A stretch of 64,000 nt of DNA from Porphyromonas asaccharolytica DSM 20707 (GTDB lineage Bacteria > Bacteroidota > Bacteroidia > Bacteroidales > Porphyromonadaceae): contig NC_015501.1 of the NCBI RefSeq assembly GCF_000212375.1, forward strand, positions 930,001-994,000. The letters are read 5' to 3'. Shown one piece after another: positions 43,469-51,314 of the stretch (its first letter is position 1; every line of letters begins with the position of its first letter). The notes beneath the pieces were generated by a model, which had not been told where the DNA came from, did not search any database, and saw only the letters and a program-made list of their open reading frames with translations. The position numbers and the translations under genes are program-made.

Positions 43469-43861
43469 ATGACTAAAGAACTAGATTGGATTGAGCTATT
43501 CGCTCCACAAGAAATTCTCCGAGACTTTAACTTCGAGAAGTTGGTTGAAGAAAACGGCATTTACCGCATCTTTATGGTAGAGAAAGATGACGCTGCCCAT
43601 ATCCCCGCAGAGTTGAAAAAAGAGGTCAACGGAGATCTTTCAAACATAGTCCTAGACGGCTATACGAACTACATTGAGTTGCAGACCTTCCCAGCTATGG
43701 GCAAGGAGGTCTTCCTCTACCTCAAGCGTCGTCGCTGGAAGGTAAAACAGGACCAGCGACAAGAGGAAAAGAGCTACTCCAACAGCTACTCATACAATGA
43801 AAAAGGCATGAAAGCGACCAAGGCTTTCGGCAATTTTTTAAAAGAAATTGATTGGGTCTAA
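43469..43861 (+). CDS. ISAon1-type transposase N-terminal region
   Basis: The 130-residue protein (LDWIELFAPQEILRDFNFEKL, RRRWKVKQDQRQEEKSYSNSYSYNEKG) matches the short first frame of ISAon1-type ISL3 elements. It probably forms the zinc- or DNA-binding N-terminal part of the transposase. It overlaps the next frame by 14 bp in the +1 frame. No standard -1 slippery site is evident. Confidence 0.85.
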   Translation: MTKELDWIELFAPQEILRDFNFEKLVEENGIYRIFMVEKDDAAHIPAELKKEVNGDLSNIVLDGYTNYIELQTFPAMGKEVFLYLKRRRWKVKQDQRQEEKSYSNSYSYNEKGMKATKAFGNFLKEIDWV

Positions 43862-44951
43862 GCCCACCAGTATCGGGCAAGTCGCCTACTGTATGGGGAT
43901 GAGCTCGAAGAAACTCTTTCGCTGGTACAAAGATGTCTTGAGCGGATACAAAAGCCCAGGGCACCAACGCCATTTGCAGAAGACTGGAGCCTCACGATCT
44001 CTAGGGTCTTCTGCTAAAAGCCCTGTAAGTTCTGATCTAAAGATCCCCATTCTCAATGAGAAGAATATGGGATCCATCATCTGCATAGACGAAAAGAACA
44101 TCAACGGGGATTGCTACACCATCGTGTCGAACCCAGAGACGAATAAAATCGTCCTGATGGTCAACACGCTCCGAGCCTCCCAGATCGTCTATCTAATGAG
44201 ATCAAACATCTCCCAAGAAGCACTTTTCGCAGTCTCTTGCGTAACCCGTGATATGGCTCCAAACTACGACTGGGTGGCTCGTGAACTCTTCCCCAATGCC
44301 TATCAAGTTGCGGACAAATTTCACGTTGTCAAAAACATCATTGATCAAGTCCAGTCAGTAAGAATACGCTACCGCCAAGAGCTTCTACGCAAGCAACGGG
44401 AGCTGGAGGAGGCGAGTCGCAAACGGTCTAAACTGCAGCCCGCCCCCAAAATCCAGCAAGAGCTCAAAGAGTTCAAAAAAGAGCTGTCCAATGGAGATAC
44501 CCAGCTACAGCTCCTCCAGCGCAGCAAAGGGTTACTACACAAGCTTCACAACGAGCAGACAGCCAGTCAAAAGCTACGCGCTCGGCTACTCTTTAGACTT
44601 TTCCCAGACATCAAAGAAGCGTACAAATTCTCCGTAGCGCTACGGAAGTGGTACCAACGTCCTATGCGAAATGGTACCTCCATAACACCCTCCCGACACC
44701 TGTTGGAGTGTAAGAAAAAAGCACTTCTAGAGATCATCACTAATCACCTCAGTAGTCCATGTGAAGAGGTCAAGAACATCGCTCACTTTATGGTCAAGCA
44801 CATAGGAGAGATCTGCAACTACTTCCTCGGCTATAAGACCAACGCTTCAGCAGAAGCACTCAACCAGAACCTCCAACGCTTTATCGCCATCAACTATGGA
44901 ACCCGAAATAGTGACTTCTTCCTCTACCGCATCGCCGTTCACTTCAGTTAG
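43848..44951 (+). CDS. ISL3-family transposase catalytic part (DDE)
   Basis: The 367-residue protein starts at a TTG that overlaps the first frame. It contains an HTH (SIGQVAYCMGMSSKKLFRWY) and the ISL3 DDE domain with ICIDEKNINGDCYTI, the second acid in AVSCVTRDMAPNYD, VADKFHVVKNIID and a late SAEALNQNLQRFIAINYG. It would act on the GGCTAATTCC ends, including those of the 280-bp element at 50715-50994. Confidence 0.9.
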   Translation: MIGSKPTSIGQVAYCMGMSSKKLFRWYKDVLSGYKSPGHQRHLQKTGASRSLGSSAKSPVSSDLKIPILNEKNMGSIICIDEKNINGDCYTIVSNPETNKIVLMVNTLRASQIVYLMRSNISQEALFAVSCVTRDMAPNYDWVARELFPNAYQVADKFHVVKNIIDQVQSVRIRYRQELLRKQRELEEASRKRSKLQPAPKIQQELKEFKKELSNGDTQLQLLQRSKGLLHKLHNEQTASQKLRARLLFRLFPDIKEAYKFSVALRKWYQRPMRNGTSITPSRHLLECKKKALLEIITNHLSSPCEEVKNIAHFMVKHIGEICNYFLGYKTNASAEALNQNLQRFIAINYGTRNSDFFLYRIAVHFS

Positions 44952-45018
44952 TTTTTTGCGTGTGGCTTTCTCCCCAGCACCTCAAAATAGGAATTAGCCA
45001 CGAATTGCCCTCTTCTAA

Positions 45019-47119
45019 CCCAAGTTTCACGGGAGGGGACGTGTAACGGCTGCTGGGAGCGGGCGGTAGCGTTTGTGTTATGGACTTTGTGTCCTACAGA
45101 TTTTGATTTTCCTAAAGGGGGCTTCTCGTAAGCCTAGCTTTTGGTAGATCTCGGTGGCTTGTTTCGAGGGCTTGCTACATTGTCGCATTTCGACCTTTTC
45201 GCCCAGCGGATTGACGCCTTCGGTGGTGACTAACTTCTGTGTAGACATACGTCGGACGATCTCCCGCCAGTAGCAGTTCTCGCCCTGCGCTTTGAGTCCA
45301 CAGCGTATGGTATTGACAACCCAGTAAGCGAGCAGGCCAAAGAAAAGATGGGCATCGCTGCGCTGATCCGTCTGATGAAAGAGCGGGCGCAAGTGTAGAT
45401 CCGTCTTGAGCTGACGATTCGTGCACTCTATCTCTCGGATCAAGTTGTAGTAGTCCCAGGTGGTGCGCTCGTCTAGTGTACGGACGTTGGTGCGCAGGAA
45501 GTAACCGCCGTGACCGCCCTCTACCTTGGAGAGGTCTTTGATCTTCCAAGCCACCTCTTGCATCTCTAGGGGCTTCTCCTCACTGCGGATGTAGTTGATC
45601 TCGTAGTAGCGTGCAATCGACGGATAACGCTCTATGGCTCTGCCTGTTCGCTCCACGACCCTTTCGTACTTCTTCGTGCCTCCCTTCTTCTTGATCGCCT
45701 CGTTTATCTTGATCAACTCAGCCTCAAAACGACTGCGCCATTGCCTGTTCATAGAGGCTTCGGTCATCGCTTTTGAGGGGGAGGTAATCTCTAGAAAATA
45801 GTCCTCATCGGGAGCCGTGTGCACCTCACGAAGCTTGATCTCTCGCTTGCTGGAGTCCTGCACGACGATACACTTGTGGTTCTCTCGGAGGGTGTACTCC
45901 TTCAGCCTCGTACGCGAGACGCAGAGGTAGTTGTAGCCCTTCGCTTTGATTTTCGTTAGGTTCTCCTCAGTGGCAATGCCCGCATCCATAACGATCAGCG
46001 TCTTTTCCTTTCTGGCAGGGCTTTTCTGAGCCAAGCTCTCAATCATATCGGGCAAAGACTTCGGGTCTGCCGTATTGCCCTCGAGGATCGAAGAGTAGCG
46101 AATGAACCCCTCTTTGTTGATGCACAGTGCCAAGACGAGGAGTTTGCAGTCGGAGCGTTTTTCTTTGGATCGACCAAACTTGCTCTTCTGGCTATTGCGC
46201 TTGCTTCCCTCAAAGTAGAAGTTAGTCAAGTCAAACAGCATCAGCTTATTGTCTATGTTAAAGAGGTGGTCGGTCATCATGCAGAGATGATGCTCAAGTT
46301 GCTCCTTGAGGGCAAAGAGCTGGTCGGTAATCGTGTAAAGCGCATTCCTACCTGGGAGCCAATCGGGGCGACCTGAGTAGAGTTCAGTAGCCGCCGAATT
46401 GTCACGCATAGTGAAGTAGGAGGCGTGCTCAGAGGTGGCATAGACGGTGCGAACGATCAGTGCAGAGAGAGCCGTGTGGATGGCCTGCTCCGACCAACCT
46501 TGACGCTTCAAAAAGCTCTCCAGCTCTAGCTTATCAATGGTTTGCTTGCAGAGCCACTCGGCTCCCACATTGCGAGCATCGGTGTGCTTGGCGGAGTCCA
46601 AGTCGATGTAGTGCTCCGCCTCCTTGCGAGCAGCCTGCTCTCGCTTGTCAAAGCGATCTATCCCGCCCTCCTGAACCATCCTATTCCACCATTCGTCAGC
46701 CTTAGCTTGTTCGTGTTCGGTCAACCCATTGAGTCGTTCGGAGAAGAGCGTCGTGGCGTGACGATTCTCAAACCTATTCGTCAGTGCACGAGCGATCTTC
46801 TTAGCCTGCAGAGCATCAATGGAGGGGTCGAAGCCGACGTTGAGCAGGATCAGCGAATGGACATTTCCCCGCACATCACGATAAGACTCCTTCAGTCGAT
46901 AATAAGGAGCCTTCTCGCCGATTGTAGGGTTGAAACGGGTCTGAACATTTGCGTGCATGGCGCAAAGTAACAACAAATATTTCACCCAAAAGTGTCCTAC
47001 AAATCGGAATCAGCTCCGATCGCCAAAAGCCCCCTTTGACACTCAGCGAGTTACGACTCTCGCCCCCTCAAGTTTCGGGGCAAAACGTCCCGAAATTCAT
47101 TTTTGCCGTGAAACTTGGG
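45019..47119 (-). mobile_element. IS1634-like insertion sequence
   Basis: Terminal inverted repeats CCCAAGTTTCACGG (45019) and CCGTGAAACTTGGG (ending 47119) are flanked by CTAA on both sides (45015-45018 and 47120-47123), a short target duplication. The element is 2101 bp with one transposase gene. Only 11 bp separate the ISL3-type target duplication from this insertion and its CTAA. Confidence 0.82.
45078..46958 (-). CDS. IS1634-family transposase
   Basis: From ATG 46958 the protein has about 626 residues. It shows MLFDLTNFYFEG, KRSDCKLLVLALCINKEGF, YSSILEGNTADPKSLPDMI, TLIVMDAGIATEENL and the late FLRTNVRTLDERTTWDYYNLIREIE, which carries the third acid of the IS4-superfamily DDE fold. The frame is intact. 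A slightly upstream ATG at 46985 is possible. Confidence 0.88.
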   Translation of the reverse strand: MHANVQTRFNPTIGEKAPYYRLKESYRDVRGNVHSLILLNVGFDPSIDALQAKKIARALTNRFENRHATTLFSERLNGLTEHEQAKADEWWNRMVQEGGIDRFDKREQAARKEAEHYIDLDSAKHTDARNVGAEWLCKQTIDKLELESFLKRQGWSEQAIHTALSALIVRTVYATSEHASYFTMRDNSAATELYSGRPDWLPGRNALYTITDQLFALKEQLEHHLCMMTDHLFNIDNKLMLFDLTNFYFEGSKRNSQKSKFGRSKEKRSDCKLLVLALCINKEGFIRYSSILEGNTADPKSLPDMIESLAQKSPARKEKTLIVMDAGIATEENLTKIKAKGYNYLCVSRTRLKEYTLRENHKCIVVQDSSKREIKLREVHTAPDEDYFLEITSPSKAMTEASMNRQWRSRFEAELIKINEAIKKKGGTKKYERVVERTGRAIERYPSIARYYEINYIRSEEKPLEMQEVAWKIKDLSKVEGGHGGYFLRTNVRTLDERTTWDYYNLIREIECTNRQLKTDLHLRPLFHQTDQRSDAHLFFGLLAYWVVNTIRCGLKAQGENCYWREIVRRMSTQKLVTTEGVNPLGEKVEMRQCSKPSKQATEIYQKLGLREAPFRKIKICRTQSP

Positions 47120-47123
47120 CTAA

Positions 47124-47486
47124 ATTTATTGATGTCCGATAATATAGCTTGTCTCTATAAACTCGAGCTCTGATTCTCTCAAGGACGTGTCGGATTTGAG
47201 ATGCTTGTAATAGGCTTGTGGGCTTTTATTTAGCTTCTTACAGACCTTCTTGATTTGATATTTATATTGATCTCGCACGGCTGTCACGATGAGGAGCCTC
47301 TTTTTTCTGCTTTTCGCCGTATACCTCCAAGCAGGTCTTAAAGACATCTCGCTCTAAGCATGCTTGGTGAAGAGCTTTTTCGAGCTCTAGGATACGTGCC
47401 TTCATGGTGGCACAGTCGTCGTTGCTGAGCTCCTCAGAGGAGGCGCTTTGTGGGGGTATTCTCTTTTTGTTTATCTCTTTAGCCAC
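47124..47486 (-). pseudogene. Truncated IS3-family element (end of orfA, start of orfB)
   Basis: The frame at 47262-47486 encodes the C-terminal half of an IS3 OrfA coiled coil (MKARILELEKALHQACLERDVFK). The frame at 47126-47347 encodes the start of OrfB (KRRLLIVTAVRDQYKYQIKKVCKKLNKSPQAYYKHLK). OrfB breaks off after ELEFIETS close to the IS1634-like insertion. Neither frame is functional. Confidence 0.75.
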
Positions 47487-47785
47487 TATAGGGTTTTCTT
47501 GCTCAAAGGTGCGAATTCAATTGCGATCCGTCCATAATGTCCCCTGCTACTAGTTTGCTAGAAGCTTGGTTGAGTAGCCAGTTATGTAATAGCGCTTTAG
47601 AGTCTCAATTCGTTCGACCATTGTGGCATGTCCCTTGGTAGGGCGATTTTTTGAAGCCTATGCGGGCATCGATTACGTGTATTTTCTCTGTTTCATTGTA
47701 CCCTTGGTTATCTTACTTACGAGTAAACTTTTTTCAAATTAAGACAGTTGTTGGACTGTTTGTTTATATGTATAAATATTTTTAT
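47487..47785. other. Gene-free stretch between the IS island and the lipoprotein leader
   Basis: About 300 bp of AT-rich sequence with no convincing gene. It may contain further IS debris. I see no clear repeat ends or RNA structure. Confidence 0.4.
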
Positions 47786-47803
47786 TACATTTGTAGGCGT
47801 AAT
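47786..47803 (+). promoter_or_regulatory. Promoter of the lipoprotein pair, with shared initiation motif
   Basis: TACATTTG (47786-47793) matches the -7 consensus and continues as TAGGCGTAAT. The 15-bp string ATTTGTAGGCGTAAT is repeated exactly at the promoter of another lipoprotein gene (60634-60648). It implies a leader of about 265 nt before ATG 48066; the leader contains no gene. Confidence 0.6.
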
Positions 47804-48065
47804 GAGCTTGGTAATGGAATGTCTTTCTAGCTTAACGCTCAGAGTCGACAAATGAAAAAGATCAAAATGAACAGTGAAGAGTAAATAGATAGATTTCACG
47901 CAGCTAGAGTAAGTTCCTCAAAGGTCTAAACCTTAAGTGTGGGCTCATCTAGATGAAGCTTTGACAGATACGTGAGGAAATGACTTGGGTTGTCAAGATG
48001 TAACGTAAGGACTTATCAGTAAATCACGAAAACTAATAACTACTAATACTAAACACTATAATGCT

Positions 48066-48662
48066 ATGACCAACAAACACTTTTATGCTGTCCTAGTGCT
48101 AGCGTTTACGCTCTTTGCATTGCAGAGTTGCGATCCTAAGACTCCTGTGAGAAAGCCTGTAGTCGAGGCTACAGTGCCTTCAGTCAAGGTCTTTGAGATA
48201 CCGCTAGATGTGTCTAGCGCTCTCGATGTCAGCCAAAAAACTACGCTAGATTTGAGAGATGCTCAGGAGAAAGTGCTATATGAAGATTGCCTCTCTTGGG
48301 ATATGAGCGATGTCATCAACTCTAGTGGTTTCTCTCAAGCGGAGATTAAAAGTATCCGACTTGACAAAATGACAATCGAGTGCATCAAGCCCGAAGGCGT
48401 AGACCTGACTTTGTTTGCGCCTATGCGTCTCTATGCAGGACAAAACTACAAGTTGATTGCAGAGACAAATGCGGAGAATGCTCATCCTAATCTGCTAGAT
48501 TTAGTACTACATGAGAAGGATCTAGCACAGTACATCACAGCTGATCAACTGCCGATACGTATCTCCACAACGAGAGACAAGATCTCTGAGTGGCCATATG
48601 GAGATACAAACGTATATGTGAAGATTACGCTTTCTATAACAAGTACAGTTCGAGCAAAATGA
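48066..48662 (+). CDS. Lipoprotein of unknown function
   Basis: The 198-residue protein has a lipobox (LFALQSC), a proline-rich linker and a beta-rich domain (IPLDVSSALDVSQKTTLDLRDA, FAPMRLYAGQNYKLIAE). No family is recognised. Its stop overlaps the start of the next gene (ATGA), so the two are co-translated and probably act together at the outer membrane. Confidence 0.75.
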   Translation: MTNKHFYAVLVLAFTLFALQSCDPKTPVRKPVVEATVPSVKVFEIPLDVSSALDVSQKTTLDLRDAQEKVLYEDCLSWDMSDVINSSGFSQAEIKSIRLDKMTIECIKPEGVDLTLFAPMRLYAGQNYKLIAETNAENAHPNLLDLVLHEKDLAQYITADQLPIRISTTRDKISEWPYGDTNVYVKITLSITSTVRAK

Positions 48663-49564
48663 ACCGAATCCTCTATCGTATCCTAATAGGAGCGGCTACT
48701 TCGCTCCTTCTCTGCACGGGGGTATCAGCTCAGAAGACCTCCACCTACAAGCGTCTTCCCAATGGACGCTATGTCTCTGAAAAGCCTAGAAAAGCTCATC
48801 GAGCAGTATCCCAAGAGGATGAAATGCCCGTAGGACTTGCTCTAGGCGTGTCAGTGCCTGATGGTGTTACGGCTCAGTGTGCCGTGCGTATCATCCCTCA
48901 GCTCACCATACGTGCAGGCGTTGGCTTCTTCCCTAAGTTACAGGTCTATAAAAGAACTTTTGACCTAGGTGATGCTGCTCAGATGCAAAGCTACCGAGAT
49001 GCACTAGGCTACACGCCTCAGGTGTACACGAATGCTGCTTATAGCAACCTCAATGGGCAGCTTATGCTTGACTGGCACCCGATGGAAAACGGCTTCCGTG
49101 TCTCAGGGGGCATCTATCTAGGAGCTCCCAAGGTGCATGCTCATGGCATGATGATCGATGCTAAGACGAAAGAGTCAATTATGAAGCAAGAAAGTAGCCT
49201 TGATCCAAACAATATGCCTAGTATCACCATCTCCGACGACAATGATGCAAGTCAAAGTGTCACCATACAGCCTAGTAGTGAAGCGGCGCTTGATGCTACG
49301 GCCACTTTAGGTCGTACTGTGAGACCTTACATAGGAATCGGGTATGGTCAGATGGCTCCATCAGACAAGCCTGTCTCATTTTTCATCGACTTAGGCGTTT
49401 TACTGGCGGGAAAGGCTCGCATTGCTTCTCCAAACGTTATCGCTGGAGATCCTAACGTACTCGTTGACTTTGATGCCTCGGTGCAGGATGTAGTCTACAA
49501 AGCACAGTTCCTACCAGTCCTTAATGTAGGTGTAGCAATAAGACTAGGAGAGCCGATCCAATAA
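48659..49564 (+). CDS. Exported, probably outer-membrane protein
   Basis: From ATG 48659 the 301-residue protein begins with a signal peptide (LIGAATSLLLCTGVSAQ). It has alternating hydrophobic strands (CAVRIIPQLTIRAGVGFFPKL, LMLDWHPMENGFRVSGGIYLG, YIGIGYGQM, VSFFIDLGVLLAG) and ends in a beta strand (VLNVGVAIRLG), the pattern of a small outer-membrane beta-barrel. Function unknown. It overlaps the lipoprotein gene by 4 bp. A start at 48590 lies inside that gene and is rejected. Confidence 0.78.
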   Translation: MNRILYRILIGAATSLLLCTGVSAQKTSTYKRLPNGRYVSEKPRKAHRAVSQEDEMPVGLALGVSVPDGVTAQCAVRIIPQLTIRAGVGFFPKLQVYKRTFDLGDAAQMQSYRDALGYTPQVYTNAAYSNLNGQLMLDWHPMENGFRVSGGIYLGAPKVHAHGMMIDAKTKESIMKQESSLDPNNMPSITISDDNDASQSVTIQPSSEAALDATATLGRTVRPYIGIGYGQMAPSDKPVSFFIDLGVLLAGKARIASPNVIAGDPNVLVDFDASVQDVVYKAQFLPVLNVGVAIRLGEPIQ

Positions 49565-49607
49565 CAGAGTTTATGGCTCTGTGGTTTGGCTTGTTGTATG
49601 TAGAATA

Positions 49608-49635
49608 AGGGAGAACCTTTATAAAGGTTCTCCCT
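49608..49635 (+). terminator. Intrinsic terminator of the lipoprotein pair
   Basis: AGGGAGAACCTTT pairs perfectly with AAAGGTTCTCCCT and is followed by ATTTTG. It ends the plus-strand transcript. Confidence 0.82.
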
Positions 49636-49652
49636 ATTTTGTTCTTCGCGAG

Positions 49653-49856
49653 CTACTCGTGGCGTAGTAGGTAGTGGTGGTCGGCATTATCGTCTTCGAT
49701 GAGGTGCCACGCGCCTGAGTAGTAGAGCGTGTGTGGAGGTTCGTCGTGATGCCAAGGCGTTAGTTCGACGCCTCGCTTATGGTCGTGGTAGGAGTAGCAC
49801 GGAGTGCAGGAGCTCATCACGATAGCGCAGTTGTCGGAAAGCAATTCGATCGCCAA
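49653..49856 (-). CDS. Small hypothetical protein, doubtful
   Basis: A 67-residue frame (MAIELLSDNCAIVMSSCTPCYSYHDHKRG..) rich in His, Cys and Tyr lies between a terminator and an IS relic. It has no recognised domain, no visible promoter and no good ribosome-binding context. It might be the remnant of a longer gene. Confidence 0.3.
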   Translation of the reverse strand: MAIELLSDNCAIVMSSCTPCYSYHDHKRGVELTPWHHDEPPHTLYYSGAWHLIEDDNADHHYLLRHE

Positions 49857-49956
49857 GGTGTAAGATGATCTGTCGTGCCATCGGTGTGGTGCTTGTGCTT
49901 GCTACATCGGGGATATGAGTAAGATCCTAGCGAGCGATGACATGTAGCTCCTGTAG

Positions 49957-50057
49957 CTTAACCCAAGTTTCACGGCAAAAATAGAAAGCCCAACCGCTTC
50001 AAATCTACGGTTGAGCCCCCTCGGTATGCTCTTTCTGATTTTTATCGGACATCAATA
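49957..50057. other. Relic related to the IS1634-like element
   Basis: AACCCAAGTTTCACGGCAAAAAT repeats the right-hand end of the element ending at 47119 (GCCCAAGTTTCACGGCAAAAAT inverted). About 80 bp later TTATCGGACATCAATAA repeats the sequence flanking that same element (47129-47145 inverted). It is a rearranged fragment with no transposase. Confidence 0.5.
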
Positions 50058-50104
50058 ATTTCCGAAGCTTCCGATACCCTCTAGTCTCTAACATCTAATA
50101 ACTT

Positions 50105-50139
50105 AAAGAGAGGCACCCCGCATTGGGATGCCTCTCTTT
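50105..50139 (-). terminator. rplS terminator
   Basis: AAAGAGAGGCACCCC pairs with GGGATGCCTCTCTTT, a 15-bp near-perfect stem with a 5-base loop, 22 bp after the rplS stop. The stem core is the same as that at 27619-27656. Confidence 0.85.
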
Positions 50140-50160
50140 ATTTGTCTTTGAGCCAACTTA

Positions 50161-50526
50161 CTACTTAACGCTAGCTGATAGCGTACGACGCTCACGAATG
50201 CGAGCAGCCTTACCGCGGAGGTTGCGTAGGTAGTAGAGCTTAGCACGACGTACCTTACCGTGACGCTCGACGTGGATCTCCTCAATAAAGGGGCTATTGA
50301 ATGGGAAGATACGCTCTACGCCCACCCCATCTGAGATCTTGCGCACGGTGAAGCGACGCTGATCGCCATGACCGCTGATGCGGATGACCGTACCACGAAA
50401 CTTCTGGATACGCTCCTTGTTACCCTCCTTAATACGGTAGTCCACAACGATCGTGTCACCGGGGGCAAACTTAGGTAGTTGCTTGCCGCTCTGAAAGTCT
50501 TCTTCGACTAGCTTGATAAAGTCCAT
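50161..50526 (-). CDS. rplS: 50S ribosomal protein L19
   Basis: The 121-residue ribosomal protein has the L19 signatures [33 protein letters not shown] and [35 protein letters not shown]. Its length is normal. It is a single-gene transcript with its own promoter and terminator. Confidence 0.97.
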   Translation of the reverse strand: MDFIKLVEEDFQSGKQLPKFAPGDTIVVDYRIKEGNKERIQKFRGTVIRISGHGDQRRFTVRKISDGVGVERIFPFNSPFIEEIHVERHGKVRRAKLYYLRNLRGKAARIRERRTLSASVK

Positions 50527-50648
50527 AATAATGATGTATTACTTTTTTGATTAGCTATGAGCTAAACGTAATATACACAGGCGACTGACGAGACCTAGAT
50601 CTAGTGCCCTGGTCTCTCTTCCTGTCAGAGATTACGCAAAGCTGACGA

Positions 50649-50656
50649 CAAAGGTA
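50649..50656 (-). promoter_or_regulatory. -7 box of rplS
   Basis: TACCTTTG on the minus strand, with GTTG 19 bp upstream (50676-50679), leaves a leader of about 115 nt before ATG 50526. The long leader could hold ribosomal-protein autoregulation; no structure was resolved. Confidence 0.5.
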
Positions 50657-50714
50657 CAAAATTCTTGGTAATCAACAACTACTTTCAAGGCGCGTACATT
50701 TCACCGTACATTCC

Positions 50715-50994
50715 GGCTAATTTTTATTTTGAGGTGCTGGAGAGAAGGTAGATCCCCACGTGGGAATTCTCAAATCTCCACGTGGAAATTCTCAAATCTC
50801 CACGTGAAGAATAAAAAATCTCCACGTGGAGATGAAATGAAACTTCGGAGGAATCGTTTCGTCCCTACGTGGAGAATAAAAAATATCCACGTGGAAAATC
50901 GAAAATCTCCACGTGGATATTCTGTTTTATAGTCTCAGTTGATTAGAACACGTCATCCTAAAGTTTTCTCAGCACCTCAAAATAGGAATTAGCC
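50715..50994. mobile_element. 280-bp MITE carrying ruler repeat copy C, with ISL3-type ends
   Basis: The ends GGCTAATTTTTATTTTGAGGTGCTGGAGAGAA and, inverted on the right, GGCTAATTCCTATTTTGAGGTGCTGAGAAAA match the 43342-44999 element over about 30 bp. TACATTCC flanks both sides (50707-50714 and 50995-51002), an 8-bp duplication. Inside, CCACGTGG boxes start at 50756, 50778, 50800 and 50822, then, after one central 21-bp unit, at 50865, 50887 and 50909. No protein is encoded, so movement would need a transposase in trans. Confidence 0.92.
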
Positions 50995-51021
50995 TACATT
51001 CCACCCGCTAATGCCATTTTC

Positions 51022-51168
51022 TCAAGAATGATGCTTTTTCAAAGCTGTGCGATTCTTTTGTGAGGTATAGCCCTTGTCGGCTAATATCATCGTTCTTTCT
51101 GAAAGTCCTGCTTTTTCAACTAGCGAAATGATTTGAGTCGTGTCGAAAGTGTTTGCCAAAATCAGATG
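51022..51168 (-). pseudogene. Fragment of an IS5-type transposase
   Basis: The minus-strand frame reads HLILANTFDTTQIISLVEKAG, then LSERTMILADKGYTSQKNRT and ALKKHHS before a stop. ADKGYTS is the conserved catalytic-region motif of IS5-like DDE transposases. Only this C-terminal part remains. Confidence 0.65.
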
Positions 51169-51290
51169 TTCGCTTTACATCGGCTGCCACAAATGACAAC
51201 TTTATGCTACAGCTCTCTAACTTCATCAAGGGTGATATAATAACTATGGATCACGCCTATATCAGCAATACTTCGGAATCGTCGAAGGAC
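51161..51290 (+). pseudogene. Fragment of an IS4-type transposase
   Basis: The plus-strand frame FTSAATNDNFMLQLSNFIKG, then DIITMDHAYISN resembles the IS4-family core (DxAYI after a KGDI turn) in Bacteroidota elements. It ends abruptly at a GC-rich hairpin next to the capsule gene stop. It abuts the opposite-strand IS5-type fragment. Confidence 0.5.
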
Positions 51291-51314
51291 CCCGACGGGG
51301 ACGGGATCCCCGGG

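Larger units (their letters stand above)
43342..44999 (+). mobile_element. ISL3-type (ISAon1-like) insertion sequence
   Basis: Terminal inverted repeats begin GGCTAATTCCTATTTTGAGG and continue GTGCTGGGG(G)AGAA..GCCACACGC at both ends (at least 40 bp, almost identical). The 8-bp duplication ACGAATTG flanks it at 43334-43341 and 45000-45007. It is 1658 bp long with two reading frames. The exact 8-bp duplication fits ISL3. Both ends and the transposase look intact. Confidence 0.93.

Noticed and set aside
43848-43861. Programmed -1 frameshift in the ISL3-type element
   Set aside because: The second frame is +1 relative to the first and no slippery heptamer leads into it, so overlap with reinitiation is the simpler reading.
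47717-47899. Minus-strand 60-residue frame in the lipoprotein leader
   Set aside because: AT-rich, no conserved motif, antisense to a promoter and leader; no support as a gene.
50756-50930. CRISPR array
   Set aside because: Repeats are an 8-bp palindrome plus an AT-rich spacer that is itself similar between units. The total period is 22 bp, the arms are inverted around a centre and no cas genes are near.
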